Source: Candidatus Edwardsbacteria bacterium RifOxyA12_full_54_48
GTDB taxonomy: Bacteria > Edwardsbacteria > AC1 > EtOH8
Assembly: GCA_001777915.1 (NCBI GenBank)
Contig: MFFN01000004.1
Coordinates: 805,744-869,743 of the forward strand
DNA: 64,000 nucleotides
Direction: 5' to 3'
The notes under the pieces were generated by a model, which ran no database searches, had not been told where the DNA came from, and saw nothing but the letters and a program-made list of their open reading frames with translations. Within the stretch, counting starts at the first letter, position 1; each line of letters begins with the position of its first letter. Below are positions 16,912-24,819 of the stretch, piece after piece. Made by a program: the position numbers and the translations under genes.

Positions 16912-18117
16912 ATGATCAAAGACCTTTCTGCTTTCTATTCCAAGAATGCCCTGAACATGAAACGCTCCGAGATCCGGGAGCTTCTCAAATACACCCGCAA
17001 GCCGGAGATCATCTCCTTTGCCGGCGGGCTGCCCGCCCCCCAGACCTTCCCCCTGAAGGACATCGAGGAGATCGCCTGCCAGGTGCTGAGGGAGAAGGGG
17101 AATGTGGCCTTGCAGTACGGCACCACCGAGGGCGAACTGCCGCTGCGCCAGGAGATAGCCAAGTGGATGGCGGCGCACAAGGCGGGCATCAATCCCGATA
17201 ACATCATGATCACCTCCGGCTCCCAGCAGGGGCTGGACATCATCGCCAAGGTATTCATCGATCCGGGCGATCCCATCATCGTGGAGCTGCCCAGCTATAT
17301 CGGCGGACTGCAGGCCTTTCAGGCCTACCGGGCCAAGATGATCGGCATCCCCCAGGACAACGACGGGATGAAGGTGGACAAGCTGGAGAAGGTCCTGGCC
17401 AAGATGGCCCGGAAGAACAAGAAGCCAAAATTCATCTATGTGGTGCCGGATTTTCAGAACCCCTCGGGGGTGACCATGCCGCTGGAGCGCCGCAAAAAAC
17501 TGCTGGAGCTGGCCTACCAGTACCAGGTGCCGGTCATAGAGGACAGCCCCTACCGCGACCTGCGCTTCACCGGGGACGACGTGCCGCCCATCTACAGCCT
17601 GGACACCCAGGACCAGGTGATAGTGCTGGGCACCTTCTCCAAGATATTATGCCCCGGCCTGAGGCTGGCCTGGATGATGGCCCCGGCCGCCTGGACCGAC
17701 CGGATGATAGTCTCCAAGCAGAGCATGGATCTGGCCTGCCCCACCTTCAACCAGCTGATCGTGGCCGAGTACATGAAGCGCGGCCTGCTGCAGCCGCAGA
17801 TCGAGAGCATCAAAAAACTGTACGGCAAAAAGCGGGAGGTGATGCTGAAGGCCCTCAAGAAGAACATGCCCAAGGGGGTCAAGTGGACCAAGCCGGAGGG
17901 CGGGCTGTTCCTGTGGGTCAAACTGCCCAAGAACCTGAGCGCCACCGAGTTGTTCATGAAGGCCATCGAGGAGAACGTGGCCTATGTGATAGGCTCGGCC
18001 TTCCACTGCGACGGCAAGGGCCAGAACACCATGCGGCTGAACTTCTCCTACGCCTCGGAGGAGCAGATCGAGGAGGGCGTCAAGCGGCTGGCCAATATGA
18101 TCAGAAAGAATATGTGA
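16912..18117 (+). CDS. PLP-dependent aminotransferase, LysN/2-aminoadipate type
   Basis: A 401-residue class I/II fold-type I aminotransferase. The N-terminal block ISFAGGLPAPQTFPL and LQYGTTEGELPLRQEIA are characteristic of the LysN/MocR-domain subfamily. The PLP-binding lysine is K244 in GTFSKILCPGLRLAW, and YVVPDFQNPSG lies upstream of it. Substrates in this group range over 2-aminoadipate, leucine and aromatic acids, so the exact reaction is open. ATG 16912 is preferred because GGAGGA lies 7-9 bases upstream; the earlier ATG at 16897 overlaps that site. There is no operon partner. Confidence 0.85.
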   Translation: MIKDLSAFYSKNALNMKRSEIRELLKYTRKPEIISFAGGLPAPQTFPLKDIEEIACQVLREKGNVALQYGTTEGELPLRQEIAKWMAAHKAGINPDNIMITSGSQQGLDIIAKVFIDPGDPIIVELPSYIGGLQAFQAYRAKMIGIPQDNDGMKVDKLEKVLAKMARKNKKPKFIYVVPDFQNPSGVTMPLERRKKLLELAYQYQVPVIEDSPYRDLRFTGDDVPPIYSLDTQDQVIVLGTFSKILCPGLRLAWMMAPAAWTDRMIVSKQSMDLACPTFNQLIVAEYMKRGLLQPQIESIKKLYGKKREVMLKALKKNMPKGVKWTKPEGGLFLWVKLPKNLSATELFMKAIEENVAYVIGSAFHCDGKGQNTMRLNFSYASEEQIEEGVKRLANMIRKNM

Positions 18118-18391
18118 TCCCGGCTATATAAGCAGAAGGGGTATACAGTATATGGTATACAGGAGACAGTTAGTAGTTTAAAAGCCGAATCTGTCACACT
18201 GAGAAGACCTGCTTGTCTGGCTGGCTGAGTGCCTCCGCTAAAGCTTTGGCACTCGTGGAAGCCAAACATGTAAGCGAAAGCGGAATGTGTGTGCATAGAA
18301 TTAAGGATACGAATCATTGCCACCCGTTCAGTGTGTCGGGCGGGGGATCTCTCAGGGTGACAACCCCAGGGTGCATTGTGGAGATGTAGGT

Positions 18392-19150
18392 ATGACTAGG
18401 CGGCCAAGGATAATTCTGGGCATCAGCCTGTGGCTATGTCTGACGTCGGCAGCCATGGCCCAGCCGGCCTTCAAGCAACGGCAGTTACAGTACCCCCGGG
18501 TCCGGGCGGCCTTCGTCGAGAAAGAGCCGTTGCTTAAGGCAAAATTTTCGGAAAAGGAATTGGCCTACCCGCCCGCCAACATCTTCCTCCGGATATTCAA
18601 AAATGAAAAGCAGGTAGAGGTCTGGGTGGGATCGGGGCAAAACGGATATCAATTGGCCGAAATTTATGATATCTGCTCCTCGTCCGGGGGATTGGGGCCC
18701 AAGCGGGCCCGGGGAGACCGGCAGGTGCCGGAGGGCTTTTATCACATCAGCCATTTCAATCCGGCCAGCAGTTTTCACCTGTCGCTGGGCCTCAGCTATC
18801 CCAACCGCTCCGACCGGATCCTCAAAAAGGGGAGCGATCCCGGGGGCTCCATCTACATCCATGGCGACTGCGTGACCATCGGTTGTATTCCCATAACCGA
18901 CGACAGGATCAAAGAACTGTATGTCCTGGCGGTGGAGGCCCGGGCCGCCGGGCAGGCCAGGATCCCGGTGCATGTCTTTCCGGCCAGGCTGGACAGCCTG
19001 AACTTCGCGGCCCTCCAAAGGGAATATGCCGGGGATGGGGCGCTGATAGGATTCTGGGAGAACCTCAAGACCGGCTATGACCGGTTCCAGTCATCGGGCC
19101 GGGTCCCCAAGGTCACCATCGACAATAAGGGAAAATATCTGTTTGAATAA
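18392..19150 (+). CDS. YafK-like L,D-transpeptidase, exported
   Basis: A 252-residue protein with a signal peptide (MTRRPRIILGISLWLCLTSA, then AMA). The mature part includes ANIFLRIFKNEKQVEVWV, the SFHLSLGLSYPNRSDRI segment and the catalytic-type IHGDCVTIGCIPITDD, where the SxGC cysteine of YkuD-fold enzymes appears as IGC. Members of this branch act on peptidoglycan in the periplasm, forming or breaking links to lipoproteins. ATG 18392 is selected because it begins the signal peptide and follows GGAGATGTAGG. The open frame from 18317 upstream runs through a dispersed repeat. Confidence 0.83.
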   Translation: MTRRPRIILGISLWLCLTSAAMAQPAFKQRQLQYPRVRAAFVEKEPLLKAKFSEKELAYPPANIFLRIFKNEKQVEVWVGSGQNGYQLAEIYDICSSSGGLGPKRARGDRQVPEGFYHISHFNPASSFHLSLGLSYPNRSDRILKKGSDPGGSIYIHGDCVTIGCIPITDDRIKELYVLAVEARAAGQARIPVHVFPARLDSLNFAALQREYAGDGALIGFWENLKTGYDRFQSSGRVPKVTIDNKGKYLFE

Positions 19151-19227
19151 ATACGCCATCTGGGAGGTGGTCAGTTACTCTTTTTGAACGTTTTCAACCT
19201 TTTTATCTTTTTAAGAAGGGTGCAATT

Positions 19228-20775
19228 ATGCCTGATAAAAGAGAACACTGGGGATCCAAACTGGGGGTGATACTGGCGGTGGCCGGCAGCGCGGTGGGGC
19301 TGGGAAATTTCCTAAGGTTCCCGGCCAAGGCGGTGCTGAACGGCGGCGGCGCCTTTATGATCCCCTATTTTGTGGCCTTTTTGCTGCTGGGCATCCCCCT
19401 GATGTGGGTGGAGTGGACCCTGGGCCGGATGGGCGGACAGCGGGGCCACGGCACCGCGCCGGGCATCTTCGACGCCCTGGACGGGACCGGCCGGTGGGCC
19501 AAATATCTGGGCATCATCGGCATCCTGGGGCCGTTCGTGATCCTGATCTATTACCTGTACATCGAGTCCTGGACCCTGGCCTATGCCTGGTACTCCTTCA
19601 GCGGTCACCTGTCACGGGCGGCCGACCAGGCCTCCATGAAGGCCTTTCTTTCCGGCTACCAGGGATTGGCCCACAATCAATTTTTTTCCGGACGGGGTCC
19701 GGCCTACACCTTCTTCATCATCACCTTTCTGCTGAACTTCTTCTTCATCTATAAGGGGCTGCAGGGCGGGATCGAAAAGCTCTCCAGGTACGGAATGCCG
19801 GTGCTGCTGGGCATCGGGGTCCTGCTGGCGGTCCGGGTGCTGACCCTGGGCACGCCGGATCCGGCCCTGCCGGAACTGTCGGTGAGGAACGCCCTGGGCT
19901 TCGTCTGGAATCCCGATTTCTCCCAGCTGGCCAACGCCCGGGTGTGGCTGGAGGCGGCCGGGCAGATATTCTTCACCCTGTCGGTGGGCATCGGCGTCAT
20001 TCTGACCTACGCCAGCTACCTGCGGAAGAACGACGACGTGGCCCTGTCCGGCCTGTCGGCCGCGGCCACCAACGAGTTCTGCGAGGTGATCCTGGGGGCC
20101 TCCATCATCATCCCGGCGGCCTTCATCTTCTTCGGCGGGAGCGGGGCGCTGGAGGTGGCCCAGAGCGGGACCTTCAACCTGGGCTTCGTCACCATGCCCC
20201 TGATCTTCGAGAAGCTGCCGCTGGGCGCGCTGTTCTCCGGGCTGTGGTTCCTGCTGCTGCTGATCGCCGGCATCACCTCCTCGGTGTCCCTGATCCAGCC
20301 GGCGGTGTCCTTTCTGGAGGACGAGTTCAATTTCTCCCGCCGCAAGGCCACCCTGACCCTGGGGGCGGCGGCCTTTCTGGCCTGCCAGCCGGCCATCTTC
20401 TTTTTGGGCCACGGCTTTGTGGACGAGCTGGACTTCTGGGGCGGCACTTTCTTCCTGGTGGTGTTCGCCACCATCGAGATCATCCTGTTCGCCTGGGTGT
20501 TCGGCATCAAGAAGGGCTGGGAGGAGATGCACCAGGGGGCCCGGATGAAGATCCCGGCGATCTACCAGCCCATCATCAAGTACGTCACCCCGGCCTATCT
20601 GCTGATCCTGCTGGGGGTGTGGTCCTACCAGCAGTTCTGGCCGTTCATGGTGATGAAGGGCATAGCCCCGGCCGACCGGCCCTACATGTGGGGGGCCAGG
20701 ATCTTGATCCTCCTGCTGGGGGCGGCCCTGGCGGCCATGGTGGCCCGGGCCTGGGGGAAGAGAAAGAAGGCATGA
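19228..20775 (+). CDS. Neurotransmitter:sodium symporter (NSS) family transporter
   Basis: A 515-residue inner-membrane protein with about 12 helices. It begins with WGSKLGVILAVAGSAVGLGN, the unwound TM1 region of LeuT-like transporters that forms the sodium and substrate site, then FLRFPAKAVLNGGGAFMIPY. NSS proteins import amino acids with sodium. A very small membrane protein encoded 64 bases downstream matches the accessory subunits of methionine/alanine importers, so amino-acid uptake of that kind is the best inference. AAGAAGGG precedes the ATG. Confidence 0.9.
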   Translation: MPDKREHWGSKLGVILAVAGSAVGLGNFLRFPAKAVLNGGGAFMIPYFVAFLLLGIPLMWVEWTLGRMGGQRGHGTAPGIFDALDGTGRWAKYLGIIGILGPFVILIYYLYIESWTLAYAWYSFSGHLSRAADQASMKAFLSGYQGLAHNQFFSGRGPAYTFFIITFLLNFFFIYKGLQGGIEKLSRYGMPVLLGIGVLLAVRVLTLGTPDPALPELSVRNALGFVWNPDFSQLANARVWLEAAGQIFFTLSVGIGVILTYASYLRKNDDVALSGLSAAATNEFCEVILGASIIIPAAFIFFGGSGALEVAQSGTFNLGFVTMPLIFEKLPLGALFSGLWFLLLLIAGITSSVSLIQPAVSFLEDEFNFSRRKATLTLGAAAFLACQPAIFFLGHGFVDELDFWGGTFFLVVFATIEIILFAWVFGIKKGWEEMHQGARMKIPAIYQPIIKYVTPAYLLILLGVWSYQQFWPFMVMKGIAPADRPYMWGARILILLLGAALAAMVARAWGKRKKA

Positions 20776-20778
20776 TAA

Positions 20779-20821
20779 GTTCAAGGTTAAAAAAGTTTAA
20801 AAAGTTCGAAAGGTTTCAAGC
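20779..20821. repeat. Short GTTnnAAnn iterated tract before metS
   Basis: Five consecutive units of 7-9 bases (GTTCAAG, GTTAAAAAA, GTTTAAAAA, GTTCGAAAG, GTTTCAAGC) lie between the NSS gene and its small partner and end nine bases before AAGGAGG. A related 10-bp series lies before the LVIVD gene at 55160-55218. Confidence 0.6.
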
Positions 20822-20839
20822 ACAACAAGGAGGCATGGT

Positions 20840-20959
20840 ATGAACCTGTGGGGCGCGATATTCATGGCCCTGTCCTGGGCCACCATTCTTTTCCTGGTGA
20901 TATATTCCTTCGGGAAGATATTCTCCGAGAAGCCGGAGGACCCCAACGGCGGGCAATAG
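20840..20959 (+). CDS. MetS-like small subunit of NSS transporter
   Basis: A 39-residue protein: one hydrophobic helix (about residues 5-24, IFMALSWATILFLVIYSF) followed by a polar tail ending EKPEDPNGGQ. AAGGAGG lies eight bases before the ATG. Size, topology and position directly after an NSS transporter match the putative small subunits of methionine/alanine importers (MetS next to MetP in corynebacteria). It probably sits in the inner membrane with the transporter at 19228. It is easily missed because of its length. Confidence 0.8.
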   Translation: MNLWGAIFMALSWATILFLVIYSFGKIFSEKPEDPNGGQ

Positions 20960-21221
20960 GGGTTTTCACCGCAGAGAGGCGCAGAGGACACAGAGACCTT
21001 TTCACCACAAAGACACCAAGGCACAAAGATACTTGGATCATTACAGTCATTGCGAAAACACTCCCTGCCACCCAGCGGGTGCAATCCTCTATCTTGTCAC
21101 CCCGGGGCTTTTTCACCGCCAAGCGATGCACTGAGTTTAATCGAAGTGACGCAAAGGACGCAAAGATAATTTAGTTAATAGTTATTGGTGGTTGGCCAAT
21201 CAAATATAATGGCCCAATATC

Positions 21222-21250
21222 GTAGGGGAGGGTTTAAAACCCTCCCCTAC
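21222..21250. repeat. Perfect 29-base palindrome
   Basis: Arms GTAGGGGAGGGTTT and AAACCCTCCCCTAC flank a single central A. A diverged copy lies at about 34139-34165, and both copies are followed by ATGCCCGGCGG, so they are members of one dispersed element rather than chance palindromes. Confidence 0.75.
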
Positions 21251-21358
21251 ATGCATGCCCGGCGGGAAATATTGTGCCATTTTGGGATTTGTGTGACATT
21301 TGGTCACAGCGGGGGAAATTTATGATCGCCAAGAGGTTATAGGAAGAGGCGGGGAAAA

Positions 21359-21383
21359 GCGGGACATTATGTCCCGCTTTTTT
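21359..21383 (+). terminator. Orphan Rho-independent terminator-like hairpin
   Basis: An 8-bp stem GCGGGACA/TGTCCCGC with a TTA loop is followed by TTTTTT. No gene ends within 390 bases upstream, so either it closes an unseen small RNA or it is a relic. Confidence 0.6.
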
Positions 21384-21591
21384 GTTTGGGAAGGGGGAGG
21401 GGGGAATTGGCAGGCCCGGGGATGACAAGGGTTTGCCGGCGGCCGGCCGGTGCGGCACAGGTTTTGCGTTTGTAAATATGTTAAATATAAATCTTTAACA
21501 TATTCTCATGGGGTTGGAACAGGGCCTTACTTTCTCTTGTGACACCCCTCCCTTTATCCCTCCCCGATACGGGGAGGGTAGGGTGGGGTCG

Positions 21592-21738
21592 GAAGTCTTA
21601 TCCGCCCGGCAATTTCCGGCAGGAATGATATCCCCGGGCTAAATTCCTTGACCAGGGCGGGGTGCCCTGCTCTGCAATGAATTTTCACGCCCGCTCCCGC
21701 CAAAGCAAAATTGCCGCAGGCGGGGAACGGCCCTTGAC
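21592..21738. repeat. 147-bp direct repeat, copy 1
   Basis: Starts GAAGTCTTATCCGCCCGGCA and ends CGGCCCTTGAC. The second copy at 22675-22821 has the same length and differs at only a few bases, mostly near the CGCCCG(C/T) segment. The copies lie on either side of the small secreted-protein gene at 21958. Confidence 0.85.
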
Positions 21739-21792
21739 AGTTCTTCCGCCACCGCAGGTAAATCCATATAGGCGGATCCGCCTTTGGCGTGA

Positions 21793-21843
21793 CTTTGCAA
21801 CTTTCTCTTCAAAGAGAAAGTGGGGAAAGGGTGGTTTTGGTAC
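21793..21843. repeat. 51-bp direct repeat with internal hairpin, copy 1
   Basis: Begins CTTTGCAACTTTCTCTTC and ends GGTGGTTTTGGTAC; the second copy is at 22574-22624. It contains the palindrome CTTTCTCTTCAAAGAGAAAG. Confidence 0.85.
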
Positions 21844-21957
21844 CATGCTTTACTTTCTCTTACAGCACCAGTTAACACCTTGAAAGGAGTTAAGATGTAA
21901 AGAAATAATATTACCTAATAATATTAAAAACAACAACAACCGACAAAGGAAAAGAAA

Positions 21958-22311
21958 ATGAAAAAAGTATTTTTGGTTCTAACATTAGTTTTACTGGCGG
22001 TGACGGTTTTTTCAACAACAGCAGATGCAGACACGTGGTGCGTATGTTATGGGATGGTGCGCAACGGGGATCTTGTAAATTATCCGCCATTGGCTGGGGC
22101 CACTTGCACCTTGGTAGAAAATGGCTGGTATACAACCAGCACCAGCACGGGCAATTTTAGCATTAACCTACCAGGCACAACTTTACCTTCGGGCTATTAC
22201 CATGTAAGGGTGACAAAAGCCGGTATGACCACGATTGAGAAATCGTTTTACTACGATAGCACAAACCACAACGGTACAGATGTGGGCGATTTTCGCTTAC
22301 ATGAAATTTAA
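21958..22311 (+). CDS. Small secreted protein, family 1 member
   Basis: A 117-residue protein not matched to a named family. A signal peptide (MKKVFLVLTLVLLAVTVFS, cleaved near ADA) precedes about 92 residues rich in Thr, Gly and Tyr. The mature part reads like a small all-beta, carboxypeptidase-regulatory or CnaB-like fold: GATCTLVENGWYTTSTSTGN, then LPSGYYHVRVTKAGMTTIEK. Two cysteines sit at the mature N-terminus (TWCVCYG). The sequence is more A+T-rich than the core genes, and large direct repeats surround it. It shares SGYY-like and YYDST-like segments with the protein at 23441, so the two are probably distant paralogues. Confidence 0.7.
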   Translation: MKKVFLVLTLVLLAVTVFSTTADADTWCVCYGMVRNGDLVNYPPLAGATCTLVENGWYTTSTSTGNFSINLPGTTLPSGYYHVRVTKAGMTTIEKSFYYDSTNHNGTDVGDFRLHEI

Positions 22312-22338
22312 ACCATAACAGCGTATTATTTATTAAAT

Positions 22339-22381
22339 AGAGCACTATCGTTTATAACAATTTAACGTGTGTGCTCTTTTT
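22339..22381 (+). terminator. Possible terminator of the first secreted-protein gene
   Basis: AGAGCAC and GTGCTCT form a 7-bp stem across a 25-base loop, followed by TTTTT. The large loop makes it weak; its position 28 bases after the stop is what supports it. Confidence 0.4.
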
Positions 22382-22446
22382 AAAACAGTATTTGCCCGCT
22401 CCCGCCAAAGCAAAATTGCCGCAGGCGGGGAACCAGGGAACCGTCC

Positions 22447-22567
22447 GGTCGCATCAGCGCTGCTGCTGAACCAAGAAGGCCGTTAAGAATTTGGCAGTGT
22501 CTGAAGCGCAGCGAGTTTGTCAAATTTAGGCCGCCGGTCTGCGGCCACCGGGCAGAGGTGCAGCGAC
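22447..22567. repeat. 121-bp direct repeat, copy 1
   Basis: Begins GGTCGCATCAGC and ends GAGGTGCAGCGAC. The second copy spans 22945-23065 at equal length with a few substitutions. Confidence 0.85.
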
Positions 22568-22573
22568 AGTTCT

Positions 22574-22624
22574 CTTTGCAACTTTCTCTTCAAAGAGAAA
22601 GTGGGGAAAGGGTGGTTTTGGTAC
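22574..22624. repeat. 51-bp direct repeat, copy 2
   Basis: Second copy of the 21793-21843 element. It is followed shortly by another hairpin of the same flavour (TTACTTTCTCTTG/CAAGAGAAAGTAA, 22639-22668). Confidence 0.85.
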
Positions 22625-22674
22625 ACCAGTGCCCGGCCTTACTTTCTCTTGTGACCAAGAGAAAGTAACAAAGA

Positions 22675-22821
22675 GAAGTCTTATCCGCCCGGCAATTACC
22701 GGCAGGAATGATATCCCCGGGCTAAATTCCTTGACCAGGGCGGGGTGCCCTGCTCTGCAATGAATTTTCACGCCCGTTTCAGCCAAAGCAAAATTGCCGA
22801 AGGCGGGGAACGGCCCTTGAC
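22675..22821. repeat. 147-bp direct repeat, copy 2
   Basis: Second copy of the 21592-21738 element, ending in the same CGGCCCTTGAC. Confidence 0.85.
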
Positions 22822-22944
22822 CGGTTCATTCTTCCCCGGCCCGGCTTGGGTTTGGTACTGCAAAATTGCCGCAGGCGGGGAACGGCCCTTGACCGGTTCG
22901 TGCTTAACCGGCCAAGCTTGGATTGGACGGGTTAACGTAACCCA

Positions 22945-23065
22945 GGTCGCATCAGCTCTGCTGCTGAACCAAGAAGGCCGTGAATAATTTGGCAGTGTCT
23001 GAAGCGCAGCGAGTTTGTCAAATTTAGGCCGCCGGTCTGCGGCCACCGGGCAGAGGTGCAGCGAC
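22945..23065. repeat. 121-bp direct repeat, copy 2
   Basis: Second copy of 22447-22567. Confidence 0.85.
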
Positions 23066-23440
23066 GAGCTTTTTTCTTTTTGGTTCTTTTTCATTTTGGC
23101 GGCACAAAAAAGAAAAAGAACAATATCATTTCCTTGGTTGGTACTTACTTTTCTGTAGGCCAGAAAAGTAACAAAAGCATGTCCCGAGCAAGACCCATGC
23201 AAAACAAACGAGGGAAGCCTTGCCTGCCTGGCAGGTTGAACAGGCGGTAATTGTCATCCAACAAACTGTTATGCCTCGAAGTGTACTCAGGATGACAAGA
23301 TCTTTTTCCCGCCAAAGCAAAATTGCCGCAGGCGGGGAACGACCACCGACGAGCTTTTGAACACAACCATCCTGGCCAATATAAAACCGCCCACCAAAAG
23401 CAAAAGGCAATAAACAATTTCAAACTAACGAAAGGATTAT

Positions 23441-23800
23441 ATGAAGAAAAGCATGATCCTGCTGGCCATCGCGCTGGTTTGCCTGGCCTCGCTGGCCCAG
23501 GCCGATATGGCCTGGTGCAACGGCAACGCAAGGAACACCACCAACGGTTATCTTAACGGTTGGACCATCAAATGCAATAGCGGAACCTATGGAACTTCGC
23601 CGGCGGATGCACCCTATGCAGACTTTGCCATGCCCTACGATATGCACCCAGCTGCCGGGTATTACTTTTTTACCGCCGACTCTTCGAGCCAGAAAAAAAG
23701 GTATTCAATTTCAACCTATTACTATGACGGCAGCACTGCCGGGGTTGAGTATGGGAATATTGTTTTCAGTATAAACATGCCTAATTACCTGGGCCACTAA
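23441..23800 (+). CDS. Small secreted protein, family 1 member
   Basis: A 119-residue protein of unknown function. The signal peptide MKKSMILLAIALVCLASLAQ is cleaved near ADM. The mature chain of about 97 residues is aromatic and Gly/Asn/Ser-rich, with two cysteines (WCNG, KCNSG) and a likely all-beta fold. AGYYFFTADSSSQKK and STYYYDGSTAG echo segments of the protein at 21958, suggesting distant common ancestry. GAAAGG precedes the ATG. It follows a long stretch of repeats that also surrounds its relative. Confidence 0.72.
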   Translation: MKKSMILLAIALVCLASLAQADMAWCNGNARNTTNGYLNGWTIKCNSGTYGTSPADAPYADFAMPYDMHPAAGYYFFTADSSSQKKRYSISTYYYDGSTAGVEYGNIVFSINMPNYLGH

Positions 23801-23896
23801 TTAAGAACCCGCCTTTTGCTTTTGGTTACAATAATAAACCGCCTTTTATTCTTTTAACTTTCAGCTTTAAACTTTTAACTCATGTAAGGAGGAGCC

Positions 23897-24250
23897 ATGC
23901 GCCGGTATCCATCATCCACCGCCGACTTTTCCGAGGGGGCCAAACTGCTGGTGAAAGGGGGCGAGGCCAACAAGGCCGAGATCGCCAAGTGGGGGCTGAT
24001 CCCCGCCGATCTGCAGAAATTATTGGACGGCTACCAGGCCGCCAACTCCGAACAGGAACGGGCCAAAGCCGCCCTGCAGCAATCCACCATTGACTGGCAG
24101 GACACCAAGAAGGCGCTCAAGGAGGAGATGGCCCGCTGGGTAAGCACCCTGGAGGGGAATTACGGCAAGACCGGGGAGAAACTGCAGGAGTTCGGGATAG
24201 CGCCCCGGAGCTTCCATCCCAAAAAAGGGCCGAGGGTGAAAAAACCTTGA
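23897..24250 (+). CDS. Hypothetical small coiled-coil protein
   Basis: A 117-residue soluble protein with no signal peptide and no family I can name. The AAGGAGGAGCC site before ATG 23897 is excellent, so expression is likely. It is charged and helical: residues 50-90 (AANSEQERAKAALQQSTIDW then QDTKKALKEEMARWVSTLEG) would form a coiled coil, and the tail FGIAPRSFHPKKGPRVKKP is basic. The G+C-rich codon use resembles the core genome, not the neighbouring secreted genes. The preceding A+T-rich tract CTTTTAACTTTCAGC is another iterated stretch. Confidence 0.65.
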   Translation: MRRYPSSTADFSEGAKLLVKGGEANKAEIAKWGLIPADLQKLLDGYQAANSEQERAKAALQQSTIDWQDTKKALKEEMARWVSTLEGNYGKTGEKLQEFGIAPRSFHPKKGPRVKKP

Positions 24251-24332
24251 CCAACCACCAAGACACCAGGGCACAAAGGGTAAAATACTGTTCCGCCGGC
24301 AGGCAGATCGGGGCCGATGCGGGTATGAACAG

Positions 24333-24565
24333 GACCGTTGCCTGTGTGATCGGTCCCGTTGCCGGGCGGAACAATCCCGTTTTCATGTGGAACGGTCCCG
24401 TTCAGAGGTTGAACGGGACTGTTCTTTGCCATAACGGGACTGATCGGGGGTCGAACGGGACCGATAAGGGGTCGAACGGGACCTATCGGGGGTCGAACGG
24501 GACTGATAAGAGGGTGAAAGGGACTGATCAGAGGTAAAACGGGACTGATTTAAGGCCGAAAGGGG
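24333..24565. repeat. Two-armed 21-bp iterated array
   Basis: The word (G/T)CCCGTT, with a first variant GACCGTT, starts at 24333, 24354, 24375 and 24396. The complementary word AACGGGA (variants AAAGGGA/AAAGGGG) then starts at 24412, 24433, 24454, 24475, 24496, 24517, 24538 and 24559. Spacing within each arm is exactly 21 bases. The arms meet in a 14-bp stem (24390-24403 with 24411-24424, one mismatch) around a 7-base loop. The array therefore changes orientation at its centre. Confidence 0.85.
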
Positions 24566-24784
24566 GCTATTTGAGGTTGTTTATATGTGTTAGTTTATAA
24601 ATTGCAATAAGTTGTAGTTATATCTGCATTTTATGAATAAAATTTGATATTTTTGAACTTTTATAAACAACGTAAAATACCAAGAAATACTATTGACTTT
24701 AAACCGTATTTAGATATATCATAGATTATAGTAAAATTATAATATTTCATGTAAATGTTTTATATTTTAAATTACAAAAATAAA

Positions 24785-24819
24785 CCGCAGGCATGGATAG
24801 GTGCGCCTGCGGGTTTTTG
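24785..24819 (+). terminator. Rho-independent terminator upstream of cas3
   Basis: A perfect 8-bp stem CCGCAGGC/GCCTGCGG with a 12-base loop is followed by GTTTTTGT. It ends 28 bases before the cas3 ATG, so it either insulates the cas operon from upstream transcription or acts as a leader attenuator. Confidence 0.72.

Larger units (their letters stand above)
20960..21957. other. Gene-free, repeat-rich interval
   Basis: No convincing gene in 998 bases. It holds a dispersed motif resembling CACCACAAAGACACCAAGG (about 21001-21030), a long perfect palindrome (21222-21250), an operator-like palindrome (21292-21308), a terminator-like hairpin (21359-21383), and copies of the direct repeats listed separately (21592-21738 and 21793-21843). 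Short open frames here run through repeats and lack ribosome binding sites. Confidence 0.7.
22312..23440. other. Gene-free interval packed with direct repeats
   Basis: 1129 bases without a convincing gene. It contains a weak hairpin-plus-T tract after the first secreted protein (22339-22381), both copies of a 121-bp repeat (22447-22567, 22945-23065), second copies of the 147-bp and 51-bp repeats, several CCCGCC...GGCGGG elements (22401-22429, partial near 22791 and 22860, 23308-23336), and two inverted-repeat hairpins (22639-22668 and 23146-23172). Confidence 0.7.

Noticed and set aside
21292-21308. Classical CRP site
   Set aside because: The half-site spacing in TGTGA...TCACA is seven bases, not the six of the E. 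coli CRP consensus, and no regulated gene is nearby. Kept only as an operator-like palindrome.
21662-21883. Short frames in the repeat zone (also near 22745 and 23056)
   Set aside because: They lie inside direct repeats, have no binding sites, and are interrupted in the sister copies.
24247-24537. Open frame encoding heptapeptide repeats (NGTDRGS-like)
   Set aside because: The 21-bp DNA period is a multiple of three, so any open frame gives a heptapeptide repeat. There is no ribosome binding site, the frame starts in the stop region of the previous gene, and the array continues past the frame end with its phase intact. It is better seen as a DNA repeat.
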